Source: CAYXBG01 sp964463145 (GTDB lineage: Bacteria; Acidobacteriota; UBA6911; RPQK01; CBDAPI01). From it: a stretch of DNA of 59,214 nt. The notes below the pieces were generated by a model that was not told where the DNA came from, ran no database searches, and saw only the letters and a list, made by a program, of their open reading frames with translations. A program made the position numbers and the translations under genes. Of the stretch, positions 17,283 to 27,090 are shown one piece after another. The DNA lies in the NCBI GenBank assembly GCA_964463145.1, contig CAYXBG010000001.1:1-59214 (forward strand), written 5' to 3'. How positions within the stretch are numbered: position 1 is the stretch's first letter; each line of letters starts with the position of its first letter.

Positions 17283-18425
17283 TCACAGGCCGACCTGCCG
17301 TATTCGGTCAACTGTCTCTGGAATGACTTGCAGGGCGTAATCGATTTCTTCGTGCTTTGTCATTCGACTCAGGCTGAAGCGGATAGCCCCTTTGATTCTA
17401 TCTTCGGACATCTTCATCGATTGTAAAACGTGTGAGGGCTCCAAGGAACCAGATGCGCAAGCAGCTCCAGTCGAGACAGAAATTCCTTTGAAATCTAAAG
17501 CTATGAGGAGAGCCTCACCCTCCACACCACTAAAGCTGATGTTAGTAGTGTGAGGGCAGCGTTGATCGGTATCACCGTTAACCTTAGCACCTTTGATCTG
17601 CTCTAAAAGACCCTTTTCCAGTCGGTCTCTTAGCAATCTCACTTGGCTCATTTCACCCAACCGACTCCTGGCAAGATGGCAGGCCTCACCAAGGCCGACA
17701 ATACCAGGAACATTTTCGGTTCCTGCACGTCGTTGACGCTCATGCGAACCGCCCAACAGAAAGGGCGCCAAATTTACCGAATCCCGGATGAAAAGGACGC
17801 CGACACCCTTTGGTCCATGGAACTTGTGGCCCGACAAAGCAAGCAGATCGACCCCTAGTTGCCTAACATCGACATCGATTTTGCCAACTGCCTGGACAGC
17901 ATCTGTGTGAAAAAGTACACCATGCCGCTTGGCTAACTGTCCGATCTGTTCAATTGGCTGAATCGTCCCAACTTCATTATTGATACACATTATGGAAATC
18001 AGGACTGTTTCATTCCTGAGAGCGGACTCGACTTGCTCCACACTAACAAGTCCATCCGGACTGCCTGGCAAGAAGGTCACATCGATGCCCCATCCACGCA
18101 ACACATCACATGTTTTCAATACCGCAGGGTGTTCTAGACTCGATGTTACGATATGAGCAGGCTTATTCCAAAAGCGCCGGGCCACCCCCAAGATAGCGCT
18201 ATTATCCGCCTCCGTTCCACCACTCGTAAAGACAATTTCCCGGGGACGGGCACCTAATAATTTGGCAACCTCAGATCGTGCAATCTCTACCGCGGATCGA
18301 GCATCTTGTCCTAGTGCATGAATGGATGAGGCATTACCAAACTGATTCAAAAAAAAGGGCCGCATGGATTCCAGAACCTTAGGATCCATTGGGCTCGTTG
18401 CATTGTTGTCCAGGTAGACTCCCAT
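17283..18425 (-). CDS. cysteine desulfurase (NifS/IscS family)
   Basis: A 380-residue PLP enzyme of normal length. It begins with YLDNNATSPMDPKV, the conserved opening of the family. The PLP lysine is in SGHKFHGPKGVG, and the catalytic cysteine lies in the mobile loop SVSTGAACASGS. It releases sulfur from cysteine as a persulfide for iron-sulfur cluster assembly, thiolated tRNA or other sulfur pathways. No iscU, iscA or tRNA thiolase is adjacent, so its specific role cannot be fixed. It converges with galM. Confidence 0.93.
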   Translation of the reverse strand: MGVYLDNNATSPMDPKVLESMRPFFLNQFGNASSIHALGQDARSAVEIARSEVAKLLGARPREIVFTSGGTEADNSAILGVARRFWNKPAHIVTSSLEHPAVLKTCDVLRGWGIDVTFLPGSPDGLVSVEQVESALRNETVLISIMCINNEVGTIQPIEQIGQLAKRHGVLFHTDAVQAVGKIDVDVRQLGVDLLALSGHKFHGPKGVGVLFIRDSVNLAPFLLGGSHERQRRAGTENVPGIVGLGEACHLARSRLGEMSQVRLLRDRLEKGLLEQIKGAKVNGDTDQRCPHTTNISFSGVEGEALLIALDFKGISVSTGAACASGSLEPSHVLQSMKMSEDRIKGAIRFSLSRMTKHEEIDYALQVIPETVDRIRQVGL

Positions 18426-18605
18426 GTGAATATATTACCATCCAGAATTGTTTCCGTGGCAGCCACAAATACACTCCTGACTAACTCAATTCAGTTCTCC
18501 AGCCTCTGATCAATTAAATTCCTTTACAACATCATCAACGCGTTTCTCAGCCACAGACGTCAAGAATTAGCTGCCAGGTGTCCTAAAAGACCTGTAGGGG
18601 CAGCC

Positions 18606-18634
18606 TTGCGAGCACCCGATAATCTAAGTAGAAT
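18606..18634 (+). promoter_or_regulatory. candidate promoter for tRNA-Phe
   Basis: TTGCGA at 18606-18611 and TAGAAT at 18629-18634 are separated by 17 bases and end 17 bases before the mature tRNA 5' end. Both boxes are close to the sigma-70 consensus (four and five of six positions). Confidence 0.5.
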
Positions 18635-18651
18635 ACAACTCTTTCTGTCCT

Positions 18652-18724
18652 GCCGGGGTAGCTCAGTCGGTAGAGCAGGGGACTGAAAATCCCCGTGTCG
18701 GCGGTTCAATTCCGTCCCCCGGCA
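18652..18724 (+). tRNA. tRNA-Phe (anticodon GAA)
   Basis: A cloverleaf can be folded by hand: the acceptor stem GCCGGGG pairs with CCCCGGC, the D-arm is GCTC-GAGC, the anticodon stem is GGGGA-TCCCC with loop CTGAAAA (anticodon GAA), and the T-arm has the usual TTCAATT loop. The discriminator base is A. CCA is not encoded; the following bases are TTC. Total length is 73. It lies between the cysteine desulfurase and murB genes and has its own promoter candidate. Confidence 0.95.
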
Positions 18725-18799
18725 TTCCCCTTGCAAAGGATTTTGCATTCAGGGAACCGGCCACTGTCACCGACAAAGTGGATAGTGTCTCTCTAATAC

Positions 18800-19792
18800 T
18801 TGAAATCGGAAATCCGGCGCTTGGTCATGCATACACCGCCCATGCTACGTAGTGGCATTGTCCAAAATAAGGTTCCTATGGGACCTTACTCGACAATGGG
18901 AATCGGAGGACCAGCTCGCTATCTTTGTGCCGTGGATAGCCAAGAAGATCTCGCCATATTACTGCATTGGGCACACGAAAGAGCACTTCCCTGGATTGTA
19001 GCTGGTGAATGCAGCAATATTCTATTCTCTGACAAGGGAGTGGATGGCCTGGTAATTCTTAATCGCCTCAGTGGGGTCGCTCGAAAAGATGGATCTCAAG
19101 TTTTGGTTGGTTCCGGAGAGAACTTAGGAGAGCTCATCCTTTGGTTGAACCAAAACGGCCTCCAGGGGATGGAGAAAATGTATGGCATACCAGGAACAAT
19201 AGCAGGCGCCGTTATTGGAAACGCTGGTGCTTACGGCCAGGAAATTTGTCAAACTCTAAAAGAAGCTACGTTAATAAAAGTATCAGGCGATCTCGAGGTT
19301 GTGCCGGCTGAGGCCATGGATTTCAAATATCGCCATAGTAGACTCAAAAAAGATCGGGGCTCAGTTTTGGTCCAATGTCGATTAGAACTCTTCCCGGACG
19401 TAGAACATCTTCAAAAAGAATCAGATGCGATACTCAAAAAACGGTCCATTAAGTATCCTCCTGGACTAAAATGTCCGGGAAGCTTTTTCAAAAACATTGA
19501 AGTCTCTTCTTTAGACTCGGACCAAAGATCGAGGATACCAGTCTCTTTCTTTTACAACGGGAAGGTACCAGCCGGAAAATTGCTGGAGACCGTAGGCGCC
19601 AAAGGGGCACGAAAGGGAGAAGCAATGATCGCTTCTTACCATGGGAATTTGATTTTGAATTGCGGGAGATGTTCTTCTGCTGACGTCTTGTGGCTCGCTC
19701 GTACTTATGCTAATCGTGTGCTGGACCGTTATGGCATCATCTTAGAACCGGAAATTCGCATTTTAAATGAAGGATTGGAGGAGGAAAAGTGA
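18800..19792 (+). CDS. murB: UDP-N-acetylenolpyruvoylglucosamine reductase
   Basis: MurB reduces UDP-GlcNAc-enolpyruvate to UDP-MurNAc in peptidoglycan synthesis, using FAD and NADPH. FAD-binding features are visible: NKVPMGPYSTMGIGGPARY, AGECSNILF and PGTIAGAVIGNAGAYG. The catalytic serine is in PGSFFKN, and a C-terminal Glu lies in EPEIRILNEG. The start is unclear: TTG at 18800 is the first in frame, with ATG codons at 18827 and 18842; none has a strong ribosome binding site. Its stop overlaps the murA start by four bases (GTGA). The two genes make successive steps of the same pathway, with MurA acting first. Confidence 0.92.
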   Translation: MKSEIRRLVMHTPPMLRSGIVQNKVPMGPYSTMGIGGPARYLCAVDSQEDLAILLHWAHERALPWIVAGECSNILFSDKGVDGLVILNRLSGVARKDGSQVLVGSGENLGELILWLNQNGLQGMEKMYGIPGTIAGAVIGNAGAYGQEICQTLKEATLIKVSGDLEVVPAEAMDFKYRHSRLKKDRGSVLVQCRLELFPDVEHLQKESDAILKKRSIKYPPGLKCPGSFFKNIEVSSLDSDQRSRIPVSFFYNGKVPAGKLLETVGAKGARKGEAMIASYHGNLILNCGRCSSADVLWLARTYANRVLDRYGIILEPEIRILNEGLEEEK

Positions 19793-21060
19793 GTGAAAGA
19801 CTGACCATAGAAGGAGGCCAGCCCCTGCGTGGCATCTATCGTGTCCAGGGAAATAAAAATGCCGCTCTTCCATTGGTAGCGGCTTCAGTTCTTTCTCCAG
19901 GACCACTGACCTTACGTAACGTTCCAAACATAATTGACATCAATAATCTTATCAGCCTCATGGAAGGACTCGGTGTTACAACGGAATGGCACGGAAGGAA
20001 CCTGCTAATCGACCCAAGACAGTTAAAAACCTCTCAACTACCAACCGACATTGTACATAGGTTGCGGGGGGCTATTTTGCTCTTGGGTGCGCTGGCACCC
20101 AAGATGGATTCTCTTATCTGTGCTCTTCCAGGAGGTTGCCCCATAGGAAGACGCTCATTTGAAGTGCACTGGTCAGCCTTTCGTGCCTGTGGTTTTCGCG
20201 TAGAACAAGATCCAGAGAAAGTGACCTTACAGAAAGATCGTGTTGTTAAGAACCCCTCTATTTTTCTAGAAGAAGCCTCCGTTACTGCAACAGAAAATGC
20301 CCTGATATTGATGGCAGGTCTAGGAGGAGGGAAACTAGAAAACCCGGCCAGAGAACCTCATGTTCTGAGTCTAATCGAATTCCTGAGAGATTTAGGATGC
20401 CATATTGAGATAGACAGCTTGAGTGTAAGCGTTCTGTCTAAAGTCAATAATGCACCTGCTACTGACTTTGAAGTGCCAGGTGATTATGTCGACGCTGGCA
20501 CACTCGCTATCGCTGCAACCGTCACAAATGGAGAGATCGAACTCACAGGAATTGACCACAAAACAATGCTAGGAGTCACACCGGTACTGAGGAAATTCGG
20601 TATTTCTATGCACCCTCTTGGAGACATGAAATGGTCCGTCAGGGCGAACCAAGGAGAAAACCCCGATCGTGTCATTGCGGGCCCTTGGCCAGCCTTTCCT
20701 ACCGACTTGGTAAGTCTCGCCATCGTCTTGGCGACACAAGGCCATGGCCAATGTTTGATTCATGACTGGATGTACGAAGCTCGCATGTTTTTCGTCGACA
20801 AGTTGGCCAGGATGGGCGCTTCGGTGACCTTGTGTGATCCTCATCGCGTTATGATCAGCGGCCCTAGAAAGTTGCGCGGCATCACTCTTGAGTCACCTGA
20901 TATTCGTGCAGGCATGGCGATGGTTGTGGCGGGTCTCTGTGCCGAAGGTACCACCGTGATTGAACATGCGGAAGTAATACGCCGAGGCTACGAACACGTG
21001 ACACAAAGGCTTAGTGGGCTGGAAGCGCAAATCACTACTGATATGCCCACAGGGACTTAG
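19789..21060 (+). CDS. murA: UDP-N-acetylglucosamine 1-carboxyvinyltransferase
   Basis: MurA transfers enolpyruvate from PEP to UDP-GlcNAc, the first committed step of peptidoglycan synthesis. At 423 residues it has normal length and inside-out alpha/beta repeats. Lys22 (QGNKNAALP) and the catalytic loop PGGCPIGRRSFEVH, with Cys117 aligned to the fosfomycin-target cysteine of E. coli MurA, are visible. The start is GTG inside the murB stop, preceded by GGAGGAGG. Because the catalytic Cys is retained, fosfomycin sensitivity would be expected. A second paralog elsewhere in the genome cannot be excluded. Confidence 0.92.
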   Translation: MSERLTIEGGQPLRGIYRVQGNKNAALPLVAASVLSPGPLTLRNVPNIIDINNLISLMEGLGVTTEWHGRNLLIDPRQLKTSQLPTDIVHRLRGAILLLGALAPKMDSLICALPGGCPIGRRSFEVHWSAFRACGFRVEQDPEKVTLQKDRVVKNPSIFLEEASVTATENALILMAGLGGGKLENPAREPHVLSLIEFLRDLGCHIEIDSLSVSVLSKVNNAPATDFEVPGDYVDAGTLAIAATVTNGEIELTGIDHKTMLGVTPVLRKFGISMHPLGDMKWSVRANQGENPDRVIAGPWPAFPTDLVSLAIVLATQGHGQCLIHDWMYEARMFFVDKLARMGASVTLCDPHRVMISGPRKLRGITLESPDIRAGMAMVVAGLCAEGTTVIEHAEVIRRGYEHVTQRLSGLEAQITTDMPTGT

Positions 21061-21096
21061 TCCGGGGACACTTATTCAATAAACATCCAGGCCAAT

Positions 21097-22557
21097 TTAT
21101 GAAACTTTCTCAAATAAATCTTGTACAGACTTACTGCGCACACTACCGGTAAAAAGCGCCACAGTGATATAGGAAAGAATGGAAAGTAGCGTCGCTGGAA
21201 AAATCTGATGAACAACTGTGGCCCAGGGCAGAAATTGCCAGAGCAGCAATGTAAGAACCCCAACACAGATCGCTGCCATTGAAGAAGTTCCATTCCCTCT
21301 ATTCCAGTAGAGACCCCAGAGAATAGGTGCCGTAAAACAAGCTGCATAAAGGGCTCCCGAAAGCGAAGTCAAGGCTACTATGCTTCCTGGAGGATTAATC
21401 GCAACCAGAGCCGTGAGGACAGCAAACAAAGCAACATACTGTCGAGTGGAACGTATACTTTTTAATTCAGCCTTCTGGCCTCTAATCGTCGACATGATGT
21501 CTCTCTCAAAGGTAGAAGCGGTAACCAAAAGAACACTGTCAAGAGAAGACATCGCTGCGGCCAGCAGTGCGACTAACATTAGACTGCTGATGAAAGGGTG
21601 AAATATCTCGGCGCTGGTTAAAAGCATTGGCACAACTTGGTCGGTTTTTTCAATTCCAGGAACAGACTTGTGGGCCAACAACCCCACTGGGACCAACATC
21701 GTGTACACGATCAAGAACGCAACGGTAGAGACCCAAGCCCCTCTGTAGACGGCTTTATCATCAGCCAAGGCATAAAAACGGGACAACTGTCTTGGCTCCA
21801 CCATTAACTTCATTGTGCTCGCTACCATGATGCCCAAAAGTACCGAAAATGACATTGCACTGTCCCACTTGAACAGCGCGGCAGTTGTATTGTCAGATTG
21901 TAGTTCCTGAAAAGCATCTACCCCCCCTGCAGCCTGCAAGGCTCCCCAGAACAGAACTATCGAGGCTCCTACCATCATCAACCCTTGTACAGAATCTGTT
22001 TTTACGACAGAGATGAAACCACCAACCATTGTGTATATGGTCACGATGAGGAGAACTATAAAAATAGCTGCCTCATAGGGAACATCCAAAAAAGACTCGA
22101 AAAGATGACCCACTCCCTTAAAAACAGCCACCATATAGAAAAGACTTGCAAAAAGGACAATTGTGGCCGCACTCACTCGTGAGACTTGGCTCTCGAATCG
22201 GAATCCGATGAAGTCTGGGATTGTTATCGAATCGAGTTGTTGGGTAAAGCGTCTCAAACGGGGGGCTACCAACAGCCAAGCAAGTAGAGCAAAAATCACT
22301 GCCAAGGGCGCGATAAGCAACCATGGGGCGCCATATGCATACGCTTGCCCTGAAAAACCTACAAAGCTGTTAGTACTAGAATAGGTCGCAAAAAAGGAAA
22401 GCCCCAGAGCTGTCCCTCCCATTCTCCGACCGCCTACATAATAATCCTGGAGACTTTTTGTGGCACGCCAACCGCTAGCTGCATGCCAAACTACCAACAA
22501 CAAATACATCCCCAGAAGCGACAAAACAATTTGATGTTCTGAAAACCATGCCATCAA
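21097..22557 (-). CDS. sodium:solute symporter family (SSS) transporter
   Basis: A 486-residue polytopic membrane protein with about 13 hydrophobic segments. The SSS signature is clear: the first helix is followed by SLQDYYVGGRRMGGTALGLSFFATYSST, and later helices show AAAMSSLDSVLLVTASTFERDI, a stretch seen in many SSS members. Pantothenate and amino-acid permeases of the family have similar openings, but the substrate is not predictable from sequence. AGGGG lies upstream of the ATG at 22557. It converges with murA and is divergent from the alpha/beta hydrolase. Confidence 0.9.
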   Translation of the reverse strand: MMAWFSEHQIVLSLLGMYLLLVVWHAASGWRATKSLQDYYVGGRRMGGTALGLSFFATYSSTNSFVGFSGQAYAYGAPWLLIAPLAVIFALLAWLLVAPRLRRFTQQLDSITIPDFIGFRFESQVSRVSAATIVLFASLFYMVAVFKGVGHLFESFLDVPYEAAIFIVLLIVTIYTMVGGFISVVKTDSVQGLMMVGASIVLFWGALQAAGGVDAFQELQSDNTTAALFKWDSAMSFSVLLGIMVASTMKLMVEPRQLSRFYALADDKAVYRGAWVSTVAFLIVYTMLVPVGLLAHKSVPGIEKTDQVVPMLLTSAEIFHPFISSLMLVALLAAAMSSLDSVLLVTASTFERDIMSTIRGQKAELKSIRSTRQYVALFAVLTALVAINPPGSIVALTSLSGALYAACFTAPILWGLYWNRGNGTSSMAAICVGVLTLLLWQFLPWATVVHQIFPATLLSILSYITVALFTGSVRSKSVQDLFEKVS

Positions 22558-22751
22558 TATCTACCCCTACTTTTTTCGATCCAAGTTTACCCAAAAACTA
22601 CTTAGAAATTGTTCAGTTTGGCTAAGCTAGTGCTGTCGGGTACTTAAGGATTCCCTAGGATCTTTTCAGAATACCCAAAATAAGGAAAGGCTCCATATGA
22701 TCCTTTTACCGAATTACAGCCAGAATTCTCAGAACTTGATAGGGTAATAGC

Positions 22752-23735
22752 ATGATTAAGAAAATCCTGCCCTTCACAGTATTCTTCTTTGCTCTTTTTT
22801 GTTCGCTCAACGGACAGGAGACTCTATCAACCGAATCTTATCGAGGTCCGGCCGGGGACCCAGAACACCTTCGTTTCGTTCAGGTCAATGGTGTGCGTCT
22901 AGCCTACCGCGTGGAAGGCACTGGTGTTCCTGTTGTTTTCGTACACGGAGAGGGCTACTCTCACGAATTATGGTCCAGGCAGATCGAAGGCTTTCGTACT
23001 CGGTATCAGTTCATTAGTTACGATCGCAGAGGCCATGGACAATCAGAGGCCCCATTAACCGGCTACTCTCCTATAACTCACGCAGAGGATCTCAATGGTC
23101 TCATAAACCACTTTGGTATTCGTCAGGCACATTTCGTTGTGAATTCGAGGGGTGGTGCCGTCATAATGCAACTATTACGAATCTATCCTGAAAAAATCCG
23201 TAGCATCACCTTTGCAGATGCCACAATTGCTCTGGCTGAAATCTCGGAAGCCTTTGCCCCTGTCGTTGAAAGATTAAAAGGGCCTCCATCGACTCTTGAA
23301 GAAGCTTTGCAAGCTCGTGAAAAAGGCAAAACCTCCTCATTCACGAAAGTAGCTCAAGCCCGCAAAGACACCCGGGCTATCCTGCATCGGATGGCTGACC
23401 AATATAGTCCTAGGACGGCCATGAATCCTCAGAGATCAGATTTTTCATCAGCCATGGATATCGGACCTTACAACCTGCGAGACTTCCCGGATATGACAAA
23501 AATCTACCAGCCCATTCTCCTAATTGTGGGCGAGTTAACAGATAGTTTTTTTATCGAGGGAGCAAAAAAAGCACACACTTTGTGGCCAAATACCCGCTAC
23601 CATATGATCCCCGGAACCGATCATCTACTGATGCTGGAGCGCCCCAATCAATTCAATCAACTTGTCCTGGATTTTCTAGCTCAAGTGGATGTCCTCCTCA
23701 AAGGTCGGGAGGCAGTGACTGGTCAGACACCTTGA
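22752..23735 (+). CDS. secreted alpha/beta-hydrolase fold protein
   Basis: A 327-residue hydrolase with an N-terminal signal peptide (KKILPFTVFFFALFCSLNGQ). The oxyanion and nucleophile regions are recognisable: VVFVHGEGYSHELW gives the HG motif and VVNSRGGAV the nucleophile elbow with Ser in N-S-R-G-G (the usual elbow begins G-x-S). The acid residue is probably in GELTDSF and the catalytic His in GTDHLLML. A cap insertion lies between about residues 170 and 225. The reaction is unknown; esterase, lipase-like or haloalkane-type activity are possible. AGGG lies 7 bases before the ATG. Confidence 0.87.
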   Translation: MIKKILPFTVFFFALFCSLNGQETLSTESYRGPAGDPEHLRFVQVNGVRLAYRVEGTGVPVVFVHGEGYSHELWSRQIEGFRTRYQFISYDRRGHGQSEAPLTGYSPITHAEDLNGLINHFGIRQAHFVVNSRGGAVIMQLLRIYPEKIRSITFADATIALAEISEAFAPVVERLKGPPSTLEEALQAREKGKTSSFTKVAQARKDTRAILHRMADQYSPRTAMNPQRSDFSSAMDIGPYNLRDFPDMTKIYQPILLIVGELTDSFFIEGAKKAHTLWPNTRYHMIPGTDHLLMLERPNQFNQLVLDFLAQVDVLLKGREAVTGQTP

Positions 23736-23883
23736 AATGACAGCACTTTACAGACCTATCGCGGAGCATCCACTTACTCTTCAGCTTAGAGCCAGGCAAC
23801 TAGATATAATGCAATAATATTTAACGTCGAGAGAATCTTGTGTATCTTCCCTCTAGGTCACGGTGGTGGCCATAGGTACGCAA

Positions 23884-25461
23884 TCAAACAGTGTGGCTTA
23901 ACGCATACAGCATATCTACATAGGCATTCTCGATCTCGGCTAGACCTGCAATCCCGGAAGAGGCATCCCCACGCACCAACATGTATTCGTCTGGAGCGTG
24001 CAGATTAGATCCATGCCCTAATCCGGCTAACAGCATGGGAAGACCGAGACGTTCTGTGAACTGATAAAAGGGTGCAGTAGCGGCAAAACGTGGCCAAACC
24101 GAGGTCGAAATTTCGTACTTGTTGTAGACCCCCAGGACTGATTGTACAAGAGGGTCATGGACAGATGTCTGAGAGGGTGGATAGGCTGCTAAGGTTTTCA
24201 ATTTTATGTCTCTAAACCCTTCACGATCGAGGTGCTCTCGAATCAAGGCAAGTGCTTTTTCAGGACGCTGATTGGGAACCAACGTGGAATCTAGCTTTGC
24301 CGTGACTTTGGGAGCCATGATGGTCTTAGCGCCCGGGCCAACATAACCCGCAGAAATCCCGTTAATGTTCATAGTTGTGTCGAAAAGAAAACGTATGAAC
24401 GCCTCTCGATCGCTCATCCCATCGATCCATCGCTCAACTCCCAGTCCTGCATACTGGGACAACTCTCCATTCCAGCCATTTATCAGCTGCTGTTCTTCCT
24501 CGTTTAGTGGTCGAATGGAATCATAGTAACCTGGCACCCCTATAGTGTTTCCGTCCCGGTTCGTCAACGTTGCCAGAGCCTGTACCAATCGCCAGGCCGG
24601 GGAATCTACAATAGCCTTATACCAACCCCCTATAGTGTCATTAGCAGGCCCTCCCTGTGCGCCACCTTCTGCTATCAACTCGAAATAAATCCATCCCTTC
24701 ATCCCAAGACTGAGAGTAGCAGCAGCTCGGGAGTTCTGAGAGTTGTGAGGGCATATGATCCCGAGGCAATTACGCAGACGATCTCCATACTGGTCAATGA
24801 TTTCCGGATAGTGAGGAGAGCCTATTTCTTCCTCACCTTCGGCAGCAATCATCAGATTGACCGGGAGCTCACCTTCCGTAGCTAAGATAGCCTCTACGGC
24901 ATTGAGAAAAGCCCGTTCAGGGCCCTTCTGGTTCATAGCTCCCCGATCCATAATGACTTCACCTATTTCTAGGTCAACCATCCTCGCTTGGTAGGGTTCT
25001 ACTCGCCACTGCTGAGGTTCGACCGGCACAACATCGTACATGAAATACAAGCCCAGAGTCCGCTTTGCGCCCGCGTCGTAATAACCCCAAACACCAGGGT
25101 GGCCAGCAGTCTGAACTATTTCGGCTTCCTGAAAACCGAGCTTCCTAAGATCATTCTGCAAAAGATGAGCCATATCCTCGATGCCTCGACCAGACGTACT
25201 CTCTGAAGGTTGGCGGAGCCATCGCCTAATGTTCTCTAGATGCTCATCAAAATGTTTCTCGATGTACTGATATACACGGGTATGATCGCCAGAGTACGGA
25301 GGGATGGCACTACTATCGAAGGATTCCTTGACGTCTAAGTTAAATCGAGGACGTTGGCCTGCAAAAAGATCGCGTCCGGCTAAACCCGTGACGGAAGTTG
25401 CTGCCACACTTCGATGAACAAACTCTCGTCGGCCGATTCTAGAATGGTCTTCTGGAGGCAT
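23884..25461 (-). CDS. M20-fold protein exported by Tat, with substituted metal-ligand positions
   Basis: A 525-residue protein with a twin-arginine signal (GRREFVH at residues 10-16) followed by a short hydrophobic region. The body aligns by eye to the M20 dipeptidase/carboxypeptidase fold: YFMYDVVPVEPQQW, DRGAMNQKGPERAF, EGEEEIGSPH and, near the C-terminus, HGSNLHAPDEYML. The canonical zinc-binding His is Met141, the bridging Asp is Asn177, and the third ligand Asp falls on Pro238-His239; the Glu pair and the late His are kept. Metal binding may therefore be altered or lost. It lies 32 bases downstream of the amidohydrolase gene and probably shares its transcript. Confidence 0.85.
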   Translation of the reverse strand: MPPEDHSRIGRREFVHRSVAATSVTGLAGRDLFAGQRPRFNLDVKESFDSSAIPPYSGDHTRVYQYIEKHFDEHLENIRRWLRQPSESTSGRGIEDMAHLLQNDLRKLGFQEAEIVQTAGHPGVWGYYDAGAKRTLGLYFMYDVVPVEPQQWRVEPYQARMVDLEIGEVIMDRGAMNQKGPERAFLNAVEAILATEGELPVNLMIAAEGEEEIGSPHYPEIIDQYGDRLRNCLGIICPHNSQNSRAAATLSLGMKGWIYFELIAEGGAQGGPANDTIGGWYKAIVDSPAWRLVQALATLTNRDGNTIGVPGYYDSIRPLNEEEQQLINGWNGELSQYAGLGVERWIDGMSDREAFIRFLFDTTMNINGISAGYVGPGAKTIMAPKVTAKLDSTLVPNQRPEKALALIREHLDREGFRDIKLKTLAAYPPSQTSVHDPLVQSVLGVYNKYEISTSVWPRFAATAPFYQFTERLGLPMLLAGLGHGSNLHAPDEYMLVRGDASSGIAGLAEIENAYVDMLYALSHTV

Positions 25462-25493
25462 CGCTTCACTCTTTTCTTGCCCGGGTTTCTTAA

Positions 25494-26909
25494 TTATTTA
25501 AATACCTCACCACCACGGATAACATGGACAACACCATACTGAAGGATCTCAATCTCCTGGAGAGGATCGCCGTCGACCACTATTAAGTCTGCCAGCTTTC
25601 CGATTGAAACTGTTCCAAGCCTATCAAGCACTCCTTGCATTTGGGCTGGACGCAAAGTAGCACTTTGGATGGCTTCCATAGGAGTCAGGCCGGCTTCTAC
25701 TAGATATCTCAACTGTTTTGGGATAGGACTATGAAAATTCAGAGGAGCGCCTGCATCTGTAGCAGCGACTAACTGCTCACGTCCACCTGCCTCAATAAAA
25801 CTCTTCAACTTCTTTTTCACAGTTCCGACACGCTGAGCTGCTCCGATTCCCCATGGAATTTCCTGAGGATTTCTCCAGCCACTTCGCAAGTCACGATAGA
25901 GTTCCAGAGAAAACATAGATCGAAATTTTGGGTGATCCAAAATTTCAGGGAATCCCAGCACATCCACATACGTTTGACGCATGGCGAGTGTGGACAGCAC
26001 CCAAGGACCTCTCAGAATATTAGCCGACGGCCCAGAGGCTATAGGATTAAGTCCCCTAACCAGAAGACGTAATTCGGTGTCACTATAGTCAGCCAGCGCA
26101 TCGGCCGTAAAAAAAACATGTACCCGATCCACTCCTGCTTCAAGAACCGTCTTCAAGGTTTTTATGTCTCGGGCTTCAGCATCAACCCCCATGTTGACCG
26201 CGTGAGCAGCCTCCGTAATTGCCTTGAGAAGATCAGGTTGCCACTGCTCCGCACCCGCGAATATATTGTCAACCCCCATCGCTATCAGTTGTTCTGTTGC
26301 CCTGCGGGCTTCGGCAACAGTACGCACCTGGAAAAGGTTGTCCCTATTATTCGAATCGGTTGCCTGACTGAGAATGGGGCCCGAAAAATATAGACGCGGC
26401 CCCGGTAACTCAGATCGGTCAATCTTGCCTCTCAATTCTCGCTGTTGTTCGAAGAGAGGACTGCTCCATCCTTCGGAGGTAGCAGCACAAGTTGTGCAAA
26501 ATTCTCGAACCGCCGTCACTCCTGCACTCAATGTTACCTTTGCGACAGAAGCCATAATCTCCGGGATCTGATGGTCGAAACGCTTCTGAAAACGATTCGG
26601 GTCAGCTTCCCCTATGTGAAAAAGGTGCCCATGCGACTCCCAAAGACCCGGCAAAATGGTCATGCCGTTGGTATCTATGACCCGTACCTCCGGAGGCACA
26701 GGCAACTGACCCACCTTACCGATAGCCGTGATCTTGTCTCCGGATACAAGAATAACCGAGTTTTCGAGAGGCCTTCCCCCGTATCCATCGATGAGGCGCC
26801 CCCCCACCAAAGCTAATGAAATCGTTTTGGGAAGAGCTTGTGTAAAGGAAATTCCCGACTGAAGAAACAGCGTTGCTGAGAGTATTAGGGAAAGCCGTCT
26901 TAGATACAT
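25494..26909 (-). CDS. exported amidohydrolase-superfamily protein with unusual metal-site residues
   Basis: A 471-residue protein with a Sec signal peptide (LRRLSLILSATLFLQSG). The small beta domain, the HGH pair of strand 1 (His93, His95), the barrel strands and the Asp of VAATDAGAP are all recognisable, as in imidazolonepropionase-like prolidases. The carboxylated Lys position appears to be Phe217, the strand-5 His appears to be Glu245, and the strand-6 His is shifted (VHVF in place of EH). The frame can be extended to a GTG at 26921, but GGAG lies 6 bases before the ATG at 26909. It sits immediately upstream of the M20-like gene. Confidence 0.85.
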   Translation of the reverse strand: MYLRRLSLILSATLFLQSGISFTQALPKTISLALVGGRLIDGYGGRPLENSVILVSGDKITAIGKVGQLPVPPEVRVIDTNGMTILPGLWESHGHLFHIGEADPNRFQKRFDHQIPEIMASVAKVTLSAGVTAVREFCTTCAATSEGWSSPLFEQQRELRGKIDRSELPGPRLYFSGPILSQATDSNNRDNLFQVRTVAEARRATEQLIAMGVDNIFAGAEQWQPDLLKAITEAAHAVNMGVDAEARDIKTLKTVLEAGVDRVHVFFTADALADYSDTELRLLVRGLNPIASGPSANILRGPWVLSTLAMRQTYVDVLGFPEILDHPKFRSMFSLELYRDLRSGWRNPQEIPWGIGAAQRVGTVKKKLKSFIEAGGREQLVAATDAGAPLNFHSPIPKQLRYLVEAGLTPMEAIQSATLRPAQMQGVLDRLGTVSIGKLADLIVVDGDPLQEIEILQYGVVHVIRGGEVFK

Positions 26910-27090
26910 ATACTGCTCCACGTTTTCAAAATAGACCTCAGATCAGATGATTCTTGTCATGGGAAACAATTGCAATAGACTATCAAAAAATTCGAAACTA
27001 TCCTCTTTTGCCGATACGATAGACTCTCTGCAAAATGATTGATAGATGAACCCTATGTTATCTGGCCATACGGGTTAGTAGATCGGGAAG

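Noticed and set aside
26445..26816. 123-codon plus-strand frame across the amidohydrolase gene
   Set aside because: It is antisense to a gene with clear family motifs and signal peptide, and has no supporting ribosome binding site.
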